Shown here: positions 16,860 to 26,329 of the stretch, one piece after another
How the letters are laid out: every line of letters starts with the position of its first letter
Numbering within the stretch: the stretch's first letter is position 1
Assembly (NCBI RefSeq): GCF_030159255.1
Contig: NZ_BSCT01000004.1
Coordinates: forward strand, 186,001 to 250,000
DNA from: Bradyrhizobium sp. SSBR45G
GTDB lineage: Bacteria > Pseudomonadota > Alphaproteobacteria > Rhizobiales > Xanthobacteraceae
Direction of reading: 5' to 3'
DNA length: 64,000 bases
Position numbers and translations under genes: made by a program
The notes under the pieces: generated by a model
What the model was told of the DNA's origin: nothing
What the model saw: only the letters and a program-made list of their open reading frames with translations
The model's database searches: none

Positions 16860-17800
16860 CGACATCCGCGCCCATTCCGTTCACCGTGATCGGCGGCTTT
16901 CTCGGCGCCGGGAAGACGACGCTGCTCAACCGGCTGCTGTGCGCCAGCACCGAGCGCTGCGCGGTGCTGGTGAACGATTTCGGCGAGATCAATGTCGATG
17001 CCGCGCTGATCCGGAGCCACGACGGCACGACGATGTCGCTCACCAACGGTTGCGTCTGCTGCAGCATCGGGACCGGCTTTCTCGATACGCTGGCGCGGCT
17101 GCTCGATGATGTCGGGAGCTTTGATCGCGTGGTGATCGAAGCCAGCGGCGTGGGCGACCCCTGGCGCATCGCCGAGATCGCACTTGTCGAGCCGTCGCTG
17201 CGGCTCGACGGCGTCGTCGTACTGGCCGATGCGACCCGCATCGCGACACAGTGCGAGGACCGGCACATCGGCGAGACCATCCGCAACCAGTTCGCCAAAT
17301 GCGACGTGGTGCTGCTCAGCAAATGCGACCTGGCCAGCGAGAGCCAGCGCGATGCGGCGTGCGCCGTCATCGGCGCCATCCGGCCTGACGTGCCGATCGA
17401 GCAATTGTCGGCGCTCACTCCCGTGCATCAAGCCGTTTTCGGACGAGGGCGGACGGCGCGCTTCCGCGCCGAGCCGGTCGCGGAGACGGCTGACCACGAA
17501 AGCGATTTCCGTCGCTGGACGTATCGGCGTGTCGGATGCTTCGATCGCGACAGGCTTGCCGCGGCCGTGCTCGACCTGCCGGGCCAATTGCTGCGGCTGA
17601 AGGGGATTTGCCTGGTCGACGGCGACGACCGGGCGCAGGTGTTCCAGTTGGTGTCGCGCAACTGGTCGCTGACGCCGGCGGACGATGCTGCGCCTGATGT
17701 GGCCGAGACGATCACGCTGGCTGGCGTCGGCACCGCGAATTTGCCATCGGATCACGAACTGGACGCGATCCTCGATCGCGCCCTGACCGCTGCGGCGTGA
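16856..17800 (+). CDS. COG0523/CobW-type G3E GTPase metallochaperone
   Basis: 314 residues. Walker A is GGFLGAGKTTLLN near the N-terminus, followed by the family hallmark CxCC in NGCVCCSIG, the Walker B/glutamate strand VVIEASGVGDP and an NKxD-like SKCDLA. A short CobW C-terminal domain follows. These GTPases insert zinc, cobalt or another metal into client enzymes. The 4-bp overlap with the amidohydrolase gene suggests that enzyme is the client. There is no Zur-type site evident, so it is probably not a zinc-starvation paralogue but a dedicated catabolic one; this last point is inference. Confidence 0.88.
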   Translation: MTTSAPIPFTVIGGFLGAGKTTLLNRLLCASTERCAVLVNDFGEINVDAALIRSHDGTTMSLTNGCVCCSIGTGFLDTLARLLDDVGSFDRVVIEASGVGDPWRIAEIALVEPSLRLDGVVVLADATRIATQCEDRHIGETIRNQFAKCDVVLLSKCDLASESQRDAACAVIGAIRPDVPIEQLSALTPVHQAVFGRGRTARFRAEPVAETADHESDFRRWTYRRVGCFDRDRLAAAVLDLPGQLLRLKGICLVDGDDRAQVFQLVSRNWSLTPADDAAPDVAETITLAGVGTANLPSDHELDAILDRALTAAA

Positions 17801-17881
17801 CGTGATGACTTCGAGGCCAATCGGACCACCAAGCGACTTTCTCATCATCCACCCTGTCGTGAATCAGGAAGCGGGATAGCC

Positions 17882-19480
17882 ATGTTGATCAGACGACATT
17901 TCGTGCTCGGAGCTCTCGGTCTCGTCGCAGCAGCCACGTTCGCGTCGCCCGCGGCGCGGGCGCAATCATCCGGTGGCAATACGCTGGTGGTCGCCACCAC
18001 GCAGGTGCCGCGCCATTTCAACGGCGCCGTGCAATCGGGCATGGCAACAGCCATGCCGACGGCCCAGATCTTCGCGAGCCCGCTGCGCTATGACGACAAA
18101 TGGAATCCGCAGCCATACCTGGCGCAGTCGTGGGAGGTCGCGCCTGACGGACTATCCGTCACGCTGCACCTGGTGAAGGATGCCGTCTTCCACGACGGTC
18201 ACCCCGTGACGTCGGAGGACGTCGCCTTCTCGATCATGGCGATCAAGGCCAACCATCCGTTCCAGACGATGCTGGCGGCGGTCGACAAGGTCGAGACGCC
18301 CGATCCCGCGACCGCGATCCTCCGCCTGAAGAACCCGAGCCCGTCGCTGCTCCTGGCGATGTCGCCGGCGCTGATGCCGATCCTGCCCAAGCACATCTAT
18401 GGCGATGGCCAGGATCTGAAGACGCACCCGGCCAATCTGAAGCCGATCGGCTCCGGCCCGTTCAAGCTGACCGAATACAAGCAGGGCGAATACTACACGC
18501 TGGAGAAGTTCGACAAGTTCTTCATCCCCGGCCGGCCCAAGCTCGACAAGATCGTGGTCAGGCTGGTGTCGGATCAGAACGCGGCCGTGGTCTCGCTGGA
18601 ACGCGGCGACTTCAGCGCGTTTCCCTTCATCGCCGGCGCCCGCGACATCGATCGGCTGCAGAAGGCGCCGAACCTGGTCGTGACCGACAAGGGCATGGCC
18701 GGCGTCGGCCCGCTCAACTGGCTCGCCTTCAACACCAGGAAGAAGCCACTCGACGATGTCCGCGTGCGTCAGGCCGTCGCCTATGCGGCCAACCGCGACT
18801 TCATCGTGTCCAAGCTGATGGGCGGCAAGGCTACGCCGGCGCTGGGACCGATCGCACCGGATTCGCCGCTCGCCGAAGCCGGGGTGGAGGCATACAAGGT
18901 CGACTACGCCAAGTCGGCGGCACTGTTGGACGCTGCAGGATACGCAAAGGGGGCGGACGGCTCGCGCTTTTCGCTGACCATCGACTACATTCCCGGCGGT
19001 GACGAGCAGCAGCGCAACGTCGCCGAATACATGCGCTCGCAGCTCAAGCGCGTCGGCATCAATCTCGAGGTGCGCGCCGCGCCTGATTTCCCGACCTGGG
19101 CGCAGCGCGTCTCGAATTTCGATTTCGACCTGACCATGGACACCGTCTACAACTGGGGCGACCCGGTGATCGGCGTCAACCGGACCTATCTGACGTCGAA
19201 CATCCGCAAGGGCATCATCTGGTCGAACACGCAGCAATATTCCAACCCCAAGGTGGACGAGCTGTTGCAGGCGGCGGCGGTCGAAACCTCACCCGAGAAG
19301 CGCAGGGCGCTCTACTCGGAGTTCCAGAAGATCGTCGTTTCCGATGTGCCGATCTACTTCATCAATGTCAGCCCCTATTACAATGCCTTCGCCAAGGGGC
19401 TCGGCAATCTCCCGAACTCGATCTGGGGCATGATGTCGCCGCTCGATGAGCTTTACTGGGAAGTCCCGCCGAAGACCTGA
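17882..19480 (+). CDS. ABC transporter substrate-binding protein (family 5, peptide/opine/nickel type)
   Basis: 532 residues with a signal peptide (about residues 1-27, MLIRRHFVLG start and an ARA-like cleavage site). The mature part has the large three-domain family 5 fold, with segments such as GSGPFKLTEYKQGEYY and RVRQAVAYAANRDFIVSK. Such proteins bind oligopeptides, opines, glutathione or similar compounds in the periplasm. It heads a complete five-gene importer and follows the CobW gene by 81 bp. Ligand unknown; probably the substrate of the amidohydrolase. Confidence 0.9.
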   Translation: MLIRRHFVLGALGLVAAATFASPAARAQSSGGNTLVVATTQVPRHFNGAVQSGMATAMPTAQIFASPLRYDDKWNPQPYLAQSWEVAPDGLSVTLHLVKDAVFHDGHPVTSEDVAFSIMAIKANHPFQTMLAAVDKVETPDPATAILRLKNPSPSLLLAMSPALMPILPKHIYGDGQDLKTHPANLKPIGSGPFKLTEYKQGEYYTLEKFDKFFIPGRPKLDKIVVRLVSDQNAAVVSLERGDFSAFPFIAGARDIDRLQKAPNLVVTDKGMAGVGPLNWLAFNTRKKPLDDVRVRQAVAYAANRDFIVSKLMGGKATPALGPIAPDSPLAEAGVEAYKVDYAKSAALLDAAGYAKGADGSRFSLTIDYIPGGDEQQRNVAEYMRSQLKRVGINLEVRAAPDFPTWAQRVSNFDFDLTMDTVYNWGDPVIGVNRTYLTSNIRKGIIWSNTQQYSNPKVDELLQAAAVETSPEKRRALYSEFQKIVVSDVPIYFINVSPYYNAFAKGLGNLPNSIWGMMSPLDELYWEVPPKT

Positions 19481-19536
19481 GGCGGTTCCGACCGGACATT
19501 GGTGTCCCCGAAAGCGACGAGGAGACTTGCTGCACC

Positions 19537-20517
19537 ATGGCATTCGCCACCCATCTGGCCAGGCAGATCATTAATGCGATAGCGCTCTTGACTGCCGTGC
19601 TGGTGCTGAACTTCTGCCTGATCCATCTCGCCCCCGGCGATCCCGTCCAGGTGATCGCAGGCGAGATGGGAGGGGCGTCGGCAGAGGTCGTTGCGGCGCT
19701 GCGCGCCAAATATGGCCTCGACCAGAGCCTGATGCAGCAGCTCTCCATCTATCTCGGCAACGTCGCCGTCGGCGATTTCGGCTACTCCTATTACTTCAAC
19801 CAGCCCGTGCTCGGCCTGATCCTGCAGCGGCTGCCGGCGACGCTTTATCTCACGCTGTGCGCGCTGTCCGCTGCGCTCGCGATCGGCACCATGCTCGGGG
19901 TGGTCAGCGCCCGTCGGCCGAACGGCCTGTTCAGCCATGCCGTCACCGTGGTGTCGCTGGCAGGCTATGCGGCGCCGATCTTCTGGACCGGGCTTCTGTT
20001 GCTGCTGCTGTTCGGCTCGGTGTGGCCGATCCTGCCGGTGGTCGGCATGGCCGACGTCGTCAATCCCAAGCATGGCTTCGCCTATGTGCTCGATGTCGGC
20101 CGCCATCTGGTATTGCCGTCGCTGACGCTGGCCCTGGTGTTCATCGCGCAATACAGTCGGCTGGCCCGCGTCAACATGATCGAGGCGCTGTCGGCGGACT
20201 ATGTCAGAACCGCCCGCGCCAAGGGTCTGCCGGAATGGCTGGTGGTCGGCAAACACGCGCTGCGCAACACGCTGATCCCGATCGTGACCGTCGCCGGTCA
20301 TCAGTTCGGCAATCTGTTCGCTGGCGCCGTGCTGGTCGAGACCGTGTTCAGCTGGCCCGGAATGGGCCGGCTCGTGTTCGATTCCATCCTGCGTCGCGAC
20401 TATCCGACCCTGATGGCCGTGCTGTTCTTCTCCGCCCTGATGGTGATGACCGCAAACATCGTGACCGATATGATCTACCGCCTCGTCGACCCGCGCATCC
20501 GGACGGGGCGGCGATGA
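19537..20517 (+). CDS. ABC transporter permease, DppB/OppB type
   Basis: 326 residues with six membrane helices. The N-terminal signature FCLIHLAPGDPVQVIAGEMG and the EAA loop region (DYVRTARAKGLPEWLVVGKHALRN) are typical of DppB/NikB permeases. It starts 56 bp after the binding-protein gene, a gap without an obvious terminator. The stop overlaps the second permease's start by 4 bp. Confidence 0.93.
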   Translation: MAFATHLARQIINAIALLTAVLVLNFCLIHLAPGDPVQVIAGEMGGASAEVVAALRAKYGLDQSLMQQLSIYLGNVAVGDFGYSYYFNQPVLGLILQRLPATLYLTLCALSAALAIGTMLGVVSARRPNGLFSHAVTVVSLAGYAAPIFWTGLLLLLLFGSVWPILPVVGMADVVNPKHGFAYVLDVGRHLVLPSLTLALVFIAQYSRLARVNMIEALSADYVRTARAKGLPEWLVVGKHALRNTLIPIVTVAGHQFGNLFAGAVLVETVFSWPGMGRLVFDSILRRDYPTLMAVLFFSALMVMTANIVTDMIYRLVDPRIRTGRR

Positions 20518-21416
20518 CGATCGAGACATCCTCGCCGATGGCGGCGCCGCAGATCGATCTTTCCGCGCCGGCGGCCGTGCCGCCCTGGCGCCTGGCCTTG
20601 CGGCAGTTCATGAAGAGCCCGTCGGGCGTGGCCGGCGCCGGCATGCTGCTCCTGATCATCCTGGTGGCCGTAATCGGGCCATCGCTCTATCCGGTCGATC
20701 CGCTGGATCTCGTCGGCGCGCCGTTCATGCCGCCTGATGCCGATGCCTGGTTTGGCACCGACTATCTCGGCCGCGACGTACTGGCCGGGCTGATCCATGG
20801 CGGGCGCGCGACGCTCGCGGTCGGTGCCGTCGCAGCGCTCATCACGATCGCGATCGGGCTCGTCATAGGCGCTGTCAGCGGCTTCTTCGGCGGCGCGATC
20901 GATGCCATCATGGTCAAGATCACCGAGTTCTTCCAGATCCTGCCGCCGCTGTTGTTCGCGATGGTGCTGGTGACGCTGTTCGGGCCGAAGCTGACCACGA
21001 TCACGCTCGCGATCGGCGGGGTGAGCTGGACCTCGGTGGCGCGGCTGACGCGGGCGGAATTCTTGCGGCTGCGCGATCTCGATTTCGTCAAGGCGTCGCG
21101 CGCGGCGGGTGCATCCAGCGCCAATCTGATCCTGCGAGTGCTGCTGCCGAATGCGCTGCCCGCGGTGATCGTGTCGGCGACGCTCGCGATCGGGGTCGCC
21201 ATCCTGTTCGAGGGCGGCCTGAGCTTCCTCGGCCTGGGCGATCCGAACGTCATGAGCTGGGGGCTGATGCTGGGCCAGAACCGCAACTACATTCTCGATG
21301 CGTGGTGGGCGGTGATGTTCCCAGGCGCGGCGATCTTCCTCGCGGTGCTCGCGATCAGCCTGGTCGGCGACGGTCTCAACGATGCGATCAACCCGCGTCT
21401 GCGGCGGAGGTCATGA
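20514..21416 (+). CDS. ABC transporter permease, DppC/OppC type
   Basis: 300 residues from the ATG at 20514, which overlaps the DppB-type stop. The N-terminal cytoplasmic part leads to a first helix at about residue 40. The YLGRDVLAGLIHGGRATLAVG segment is the usual DppC motif, and the EAA loop is DFVKASRAAGASSANLILRV. Six membrane helices in total. It pairs with the upstream permease. Confidence 0.93.
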   Translation: MTIETSSPMAAPQIDLSAPAAVPPWRLALRQFMKSPSGVAGAGMLLLIILVAVIGPSLYPVDPLDLVGAPFMPPDADAWFGTDYLGRDVLAGLIHGGRATLAVGAVAALITIAIGLVIGAVSGFFGGAIDAIMVKITEFFQILPPLLFAMVLVTLFGPKLTTITLAIGGVSWTSVARLTRAEFLRLRDLDFVKASRAAGASSANLILRVLLPNALPAVIVSATLAIGVAILFEGGLSFLGLGDPNVMSWGLMLGQNRNYILDAWWAVMFPGAAIFLAVLAISLVGDGLNDAINPRLRRRS

Positions 21417-22411
21417 TGAGCGCGCTGCTCGAAGTCGATAATCTCAACGTGAGCATGCGCAACGGGTCCGGCCGCCTTGTACCCGTCATCGAGAACCTGT
21501 CGTTCGCGGTTGCTCCGGCGCAGACCCTGGCGCTGGTCGGCGAATCCGGTTGCGGCAAGAGCATGACGGCGCTGGCCCTGATGCGGCTGCTGCCGGAGGA
21601 TTTCGTCATTACCTCGGGCCGCATCGTGCTGGAGGGCAGGGACGTGCTGACCCTGCCGGCGAAGCAGATGCGGAGCTTGCGCGGCAGCGCCATGTCGATG
21701 ATCTTCCAGGAGCCGATGACCGCGCTCAATCCGCTGTTCACCGTGGGTGACCAGATCGGCGAGGTGCTGCGCTGGCACCAGGGGCTCGACCGCGCCGCGG
21801 CGCGGTCGCGCGCCATCGCGCTGCTCCGCGCGGTGCAGATCCCTGCCGCCGAGCAGCGGATCGATGCCTATCCGCACCAGCTTTCGGGAGGCATGCGCCA
21901 GCGCGTGATGATCGCGATGGCGCTGGCCGGGCGTCCGAAGCTGTTGATCGCCGACGAGCCGACGACGGCGCTCGACGTGACCGTGCAGGCGCAGATCTTC
22001 GATCTGCTGGCCGAACTGCAACGCAGCACCGGGACAGCGATCCTGCTGATCACCCACGATCTCGGCGCAGTCGCCGAGCTCGCAGACGAGATGCTCGTGC
22101 TCTATGCCGGACGCTGCATCGAGGCGGGGGCCTCGGAAGCGATCGTGACGGCGCCGCGTCATCCCTACACGCGGGGCTTGCTCAACTGCGTCCCGCACCT
22201 CGCCGTCGGCGGGCCGCCGCAGCCCTGGGTCGATCTCGGCGAGATCCCCGGCATGGTGCCGCCACTCGGCGCGCGCGGGGCCGATTGCGCCTTCCTTGCA
22301 AGATGCGCGCAGGCTTGCGACGTCTGCCGTGCAAAGCCGCAGCCTACGCTCGAGCCGATTGCGCCGGGCCACGCGGTGTCCTGCTGGCGCAAGACGGAGC
22401 TCGCGGCATGA
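21413..22411 (+). CDS. ABC transporter ATP-binding protein, DppD/OppD type
   Basis: 332 residues. Walker A is GESGCGKS, the signature is LSGGMRQR and Walker B is [14 protein letters not shown]-terminal oligopeptide-transporter extension carries four cysteines ([14 protein letters not shown]), the iron-sulfur/structural motif of the family. It overlaps the DppC-type gene by 4 bp and the next ATPase gene by 4 bp. The two ATPases form a heterodimer. Confidence 0.94.
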   Translation: MMSALLEVDNLNVSMRNGSGRLVPVIENLSFAVAPAQTLALVGESGCGKSMTALALMRLLPEDFVITSGRIVLEGRDVLTLPAKQMRSLRGSAMSMIFQEPMTALNPLFTVGDQIGEVLRWHQGLDRAAARSRAIALLRAVQIPAAEQRIDAYPHQLSGGMRQRVMIAMALAGRPKLLIADEPTTALDVTVQAQIFDLLAELQRSTGTAILLITHDLGAVAELADEMLVLYAGRCIEAGASEAIVTAPRHPYTRGLLNCVPHLAVGGPPQPWVDLGEIPGMVPPLGARGADCAFLARCAQACDVCRAKPQPTLEPIAPGHAVSCWRKTELAA

Positions 22412-23439
22412 GCATGGCAGAGGCAATCCGCGGAACGGGCACCCGCGAGGTGCTGCTCGACGTCAACGATCTTGTCGTGCACTTTCCGGCCGGGCGCCGC
22501 CACGGCCGGCCGTCGTTCGTGCATGCGGTCGATGGCGTCAGCTTTCGCGTTCGTCGCGGCACGACGTTGGGCATCGTCGGCGAGAGCGGCTCGGGTAAGT
22601 CGACCACCGCGCAGGCCGTGATGCGGCTGGTGCCGGCAACGTCAGGTCAGATCGTGTTCGGCAATCGCGACATCGCCGGCCTCACCGGTCGAGCGTTGCG
22701 CGAGGTGCGGCGGCATCTGCAGATCGTCTTCCAGGACCCGTTCTCGGCGTTGAATCCACGCCGCCGCGCAGGCGATCAGATCCGCGAGCCGCTCGACCTG
22801 CTTGGAATTGGAACGCGGAGCGAGCGCGACGAGCGGGTGCGCAGGCTGCTGGCCGAGGTCGGCCTGCCGCCGCAGGCCGCCGACCTTTATCCGCACCAGT
22901 TCTCCGGCGGCCAGCGTCAGCGGCTGTGCATCGCACGCGCGATGGCGCCCGAGCCCGACCTGATCGTCTGCGACGAGGCGGTATCCGCGCTGGACGTGGC
23001 GATCCAGGCACAGATTTTGAACCTGTTGAAACGGCTGCAGCGCGAGCGCGATCTCACCTACATCTTCATCTCGCACGACCTCGGCGTGATCCAGAAATTC
23101 TGCGACGAGGTCGCGGTGATGTATCTCGGCAAGATCGTCGAGCAGGCGCCGGCCGCCGAGATCTTCGCCGCACCCCGCCATCCCTACACGTGGTCCCTGA
23201 TCGCGGCCGCCGCGCCGCCCGGACCGATGCGCGACGAGTTGAAGCGACGCCATCTCGTCAAGGGCGATCCGCCGAGCCCGGTCGACCCGCCGCCCGGCTG
23301 CCGTTTCGCGCAGCGCTGTCCGGCCGCGATCGATTCCTGCTCGCAGCGTCTCCCGGTGCTGGGTGCGATCGGCCCAGACCACTACGTCGCTTGTCATCGT
23401 CTCGCCGAGCTGCCTTGCTTGCCATTCGACGGCTGCTAA
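22408..23439 (+). CDS. ABC transporter ATP-binding protein, DppF/OppF type
   Basis: 343 residues. Walker A is GESGSGKS and the signature is FSGGQRQR. Walker B reads VCDEAVSALD, with Ala in place of the common Pro after Glu, as usual in DppF-type subunits. A C-terminal family extension (CRFAQRCPAAIDSC) follows. It is the last gene of the importer operon. The region after it is gene-free and holds the guaA-like repeat. Confidence 0.94.
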   Translation: MSMAEAIRGTGTREVLLDVNDLVVHFPAGRRHGRPSFVHAVDGVSFRVRRGTTLGIVGESGSGKSTTAQAVMRLVPATSGQIVFGNRDIAGLTGRALREVRRHLQIVFQDPFSALNPRRRAGDQIREPLDLLGIGTRSERDERVRRLLAEVGLPPQAADLYPHQFSGGQRQRLCIARAMAPEPDLIVCDEAVSALDVAIQAQILNLLKRLQRERDLTYIFISHDLGVIQKFCDEVAVMYLGKIVEQAPAAEIFAAPRHPYTWSLIAAAAPPGPMRDELKRRHLVKGDPPSPVDPPPGCRFAQRCPAAIDSCSQRLPVLGAIGPDHYVACHRLAELPCLPFDGC

Positions 23440-23746
23440 CAAGACGTCGAACATTGTCGGCTATCGCCTTGCGCCACCAGTTGACGACGATCGAGAGCGT
23501 TCGTCCAGCTTTCCATTCGATCGCGGCACCGAGGTCAGATGTTAATTGCTGCCGCGCAGGAAATAGTCGCCGATAGTTGCTGAGATGGCGCTCAGCATCA
23601 GCGCACAAGAAATTCCCGTGGAATCAACACCAAAGAAAATCGTTGGTCTCACCATGGCGTCTTGAGGCCGCGTTGCGTAAAAAGACGTTTTTGATCAATG
23701 ACTTAATCTCACGCAAGATAATCGAGTGGGAGTAGGGCAGGTCGTC
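23440..23746. other. Gene-free stretch with the first guaA-like repeat
   Basis: No credible gene. The distal half is the dispersed repeat described at 23569-23737; the proximal half shows nothing recognisable. Confidence 0.6.
23569..23737 (+). repeat. Direct repeat copy A, ending in a guaA 3'-end-like core
   Basis: This segment aligns without gaps to 63452-63620. Its 38-bp block at 23618-23655 matches 34 of 38 bases of 63501-63538. Exactly 59 bp later in both copies comes a 23-bp core (AAGATAATCGAG then TGGGAGTAGGG) that differs by one base. Read in frame, the core ends Ile-Glu-Trp-Glu-stop, the normal C-terminus of GMP synthase GuaA. The guaA 3' end is a known integration site for genomic islands. 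No guaA gene or integrase is in the window, so this is at most a relic attachment-type end. Confidence 0.65.
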
Positions 23747-24255
23747 ATGAGCGGGATATCGCGACGCCATCTGCTGTCCAGCCTCAGTGGCGCCGTCATC
23801 CCAGCCCCGGCCATCGCTGGCCACGCGATCGCTCCCGCCGAGCATTTCTTCTCGATCGAGTTTCCGACGCCGCCCGAGGAAAAGTCGAGCGGCCTGCTCG
23901 GGCTTTCGTCGACGACGTTTCTCGCCAAGGACGGAAACAAGGCCTTCGCCGTTTTCCATGCGGCCTGGCCGATTCAAGGTAAGCCCGCTTGATGAAGCAG
24001 TCCATGCTCGATGGACTGGTGGAGCGCGTATCGGGCGAATTCCTCTCGATCGACAAGACCGAAATCAAGTCGGCGAGCGGCGCCATGCTCCCCGCCAAGC
24101 GCTTCAACTTCGGCAGCGACAATGTATGGGGAGGCGGCCTGACGACGGTCTCCGGACCGCACACCTTCCTCGTGCAGGTCATGAAGCGCAAACCCCTGGA
24201 GGGTTGGGATGCGGCTGACCGGAAGTTTGTGGCTTCATTCAAGGTGCTGATCTGA
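23747..24255 (+). pseudogene. Exported small protein gene, broken by a frameshift
   Basis: Two consecutive open frames look like halves of one protein. The first (ATG at 23747, stop at 23992) begins with a twin-Arg-like signal, SRRHLLSSLSG, and a secreted N-terminal half. The second (from TTG 23989 or ATG 23992 to 24255) continues as LDGLVERVSGEFLSI and a beta-rich C-terminal half without its own signal. The frames overlap at a TTGATGA. A one-base shift would give a single protein of about 168 residues. Translational coupling of two genes is the alternative but is less likely, because neither half looks complete. Family not recognised. Confidence 0.5.
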
Positions 24256-24446
24256 GGATTCCGCGCGGCGTGTAATTTGTGAACTGGCACCGTAGTTGCG
24301 AAATCTACGCGACTAATTAGTCATACTACTGTTTCCCGTGAATATCAGTGTCGGCTTTTGCGGCCTCGTCGTATTGGCCGAGAAAATGCGTGCCCGAATC
24401 TGTGCTGGTGGAGAATCGGCAGGCAAGGCTCCTTTCTCGGAGCTTT
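24256..24446. other. Short intergenic region with a 12-bp palindrome
   Basis: AT-richer than its surroundings. It contains the perfect palindrome GACTAATTAGTC at 24311-24322. No gene seen. It is downstream of both flanking genes, so a promoter role is unlikely. Confidence 0.3.
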
Positions 24447-26048
24447 TCATTTCCGCTTCTTGAACCTCTTGCTCGACGGCCTGTTTTTCGGCCACCGCCG
24501 CTCGGTCGGCTCACCAAGGGCAGGGTACTCATCACGCGAAAATTTTTGCTTGATGATGCGGTTCTCGCGTAGAACGTCGTAGTGCTCCTTCGCCTTCAGC
24601 GCGCTCTCGATTAGGCTGTCCGTCCATTCGTCAATCCGCATGGCGAGCATGTCCTCCGAACCGCCCTTGCGACCAGTCTGTGAGGAGTGCGCGTCCATCC
24701 CGATCGCTACCACGGTGTTGAGGTTGCGGTTGTCGTGAAGGACACCGAGGCAATAAGCCTCAAGAATCTTCGCTCTCGTTTCTCGGTATTGGACATACCC
24801 ACGCTTCAACCCGCCGCGAGCCTCCAGCTCCACCGGGTAGGCCACAACAACAATGACGTAGGCAACCTTGTCGTCGGCGTTGATCTGGCTCGGGAACATC
24901 ACCCGTGCATACCGGTCTTGCTTGAACTCCATAGCCTTGCGTAGGGCGCCGTCCACAGCTTCACCCAGCATCCGCCGGGCGAACCGCCCCTCAGCGGCCA
25001 TAAACCTCAAGCCTCGCTCGGCTGTTGCAATGGTGGCGGTCTCGCCAAGGATTGTCTCGGTGGTGCCGGCAAGCAGGTTCTCAGTGAACACGGTGATGAG
25101 CCTGTCCCACGTGTAGGAGATGTCGTCGGCCAATGTTTTCGCGAAGTAACCCTCTGAAAGCACGTAACGCGACCACTCCCCTTGCAGGGTTACCATGCCG
25201 GCGTCTTCGTTGCCCTTCTTGCGGGGAAGCTCGAAATCGTACTCACCGCCAGTCCGAATGCCGACGTTGAGGTAGTTCGCCAGTAGCTCCTCCTCGCCAT
25301 GGCACATGAACAACTTGCCGCTGCGGATGTACTCGGCGCGCTTGTTGAGGTAGCGGGTGAAGTCGGTGATTGTATTCAGGTGCTCAAGGACGCGCTTGAT
25401 GCCGACATTGTCGAACACGTGGATGAACATTCCCCCGGGATTCACGTCGCCAACGCAGAAGGGCATGTATCCCGGCTGTGAGAAATCAATCGCCTCCTGC
25501 CCCTTAAGCGAAGGCATGATCATGAATGAGCCGCTGTCGTCGTTGAGCGCGTCCTGGATAGCCCGATGGGCCCCCGTCGCCACCACCACGCCATGCGTGC
25601 GCCGGGTCTCAACGGGCGGAAGGTCAATGGGAAGCTTCTGTGTGCAGGCTGAGTCGGTGAAGATCCTCTCGGGGAAGCGGGTAATCCAGTTGTTGGCGCC
25701 GTTGATTTGTTTTACCGCCCCCTCGATGGCCTTGCGGTAGAACCTCGGCCACGCGACTTGAATAGGCTTGTCGTCCTGGTACTTGATATGCTTGTCGCTG
25801 AATATGATGACGTCATCCCCACAGACAACGAGCATGTCGCACAGCTCCTTGCCGTCGCCCACGCCTCCCTGCTTCTTCTCGTAGAATAGGTTGGGGTAAG
25901 ACCACAGGTCAAGAAACGCATGCTCGCCAAGGTCGGCCAGCAGCCTTTCGGACGCGGTTGAGCCTCGGCTACGGTGGATCGCCTGAACCGTACCTTCGGC
26001 CGGCGGAATGTCGTCGGTGCGTGCCAACTCAACCTCGGGTGTGTGCAC
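24447..26048 (-). CDS. Orphan 533-aa protein with PD-(D/E)XK nuclease-like N-terminus
   Basis: 533 residues from a GTG at 26048. Residues about 33-90 have a helix with SERLL, then LWSYPNLF, then KELCDMLVVCGDDVIIFSDK (Asp71 and Asp85-Lys86). This resembles the sheet of PD-(D/E)XK/NERD-type nucleases, with the acid displaced by one position from the usual (D/E)xK. The rest is a globular domain with no motif I recognise, ending in a very basic tail (SSKRFKKRK). Base composition looks lower in GC than its neighbours. No methylase, ATPase or toxin/antitoxin partner is adjacent. It could be a defence gene or mobile-element cargo; the nuclease call is tentative. Confidence 0.55.
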   Translation of the reverse strand: MHTPEVELARTDDIPPAEGTVQAIHRSRGSTASERLLADLGEHAFLDLWSYPNLFYEKKQGGVGDGKELCDMLVVCGDDVIIFSDKHIKYQDDKPIQVAWPRFYRKAIEGAVKQINGANNWITRFPERIFTDSACTQKLPIDLPPVETRRTHGVVVATGAHRAIQDALNDDSGSFMIMPSLKGQEAIDFSQPGYMPFCVGDVNPGGMFIHVFDNVGIKRVLEHLNTITDFTRYLNKRAEYIRSGKLFMCHGEEELLANYLNVGIRTGGEYDFELPRKKGNEDAGMVTLQGEWSRYVLSEGYFAKTLADDISYTWDRLITVFTENLLAGTTETILGETATIATAERGLRFMAAEGRFARRMLGEAVDGALRKAMEFKQDRYARVMFPSQINADDKVAYVIVVVAYPVELEARGGLKRGYVQYRETRAKILEAYCLGVLHDNRNLNTVVAIGMDAHSSQTGRKGGSEDMLAMRIDEWTDSLIESALKAKEHYDVLRENRIIKQKFSRDEYPALGEPTERRWPKNRPSSKRFKKRK

Positions 26049-26196
26049 AATCGGAGAAGACAGAAGGCTATCAGAAGTTGATTTTCAAGAAAGGAGAAAC
26101 GCCAAAAAGGGACCAAGTCTTTCACAAAGGGGCAGAGCGGCAATCCCTCTGGCAGGCCCGTCGGCTCAAAGAGGGGGACGATGATAGCGAGTTGGG

Positions 26197-26263
26197 GTGC
26201 ACAAAATTCCTTGGCTCTCTGGAGTTATGGTGACAGTGCACGAAATTTGTTGGCTCTTGCTGC
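26197..26263 (+). repeat. Two imperfect direct repeats, 39 bp apart
   Basis: GTGCACAAAATTCCTTGG at 26197 and GTGCACGAAATTTGTTGG at 26236 continue with similar GCTCT text. No function is evident. They lie upstream of the GTG start of the 533-aa protein gene and could belong to its promoter. Confidence 0.45.
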
Positions 26264-26329
26264 GATTGAGAAAGTTGGTCGCGACATAGCGACGACGATA
26301 GCCCGCGCGGACCCCCCCGTCGTCGTCCT

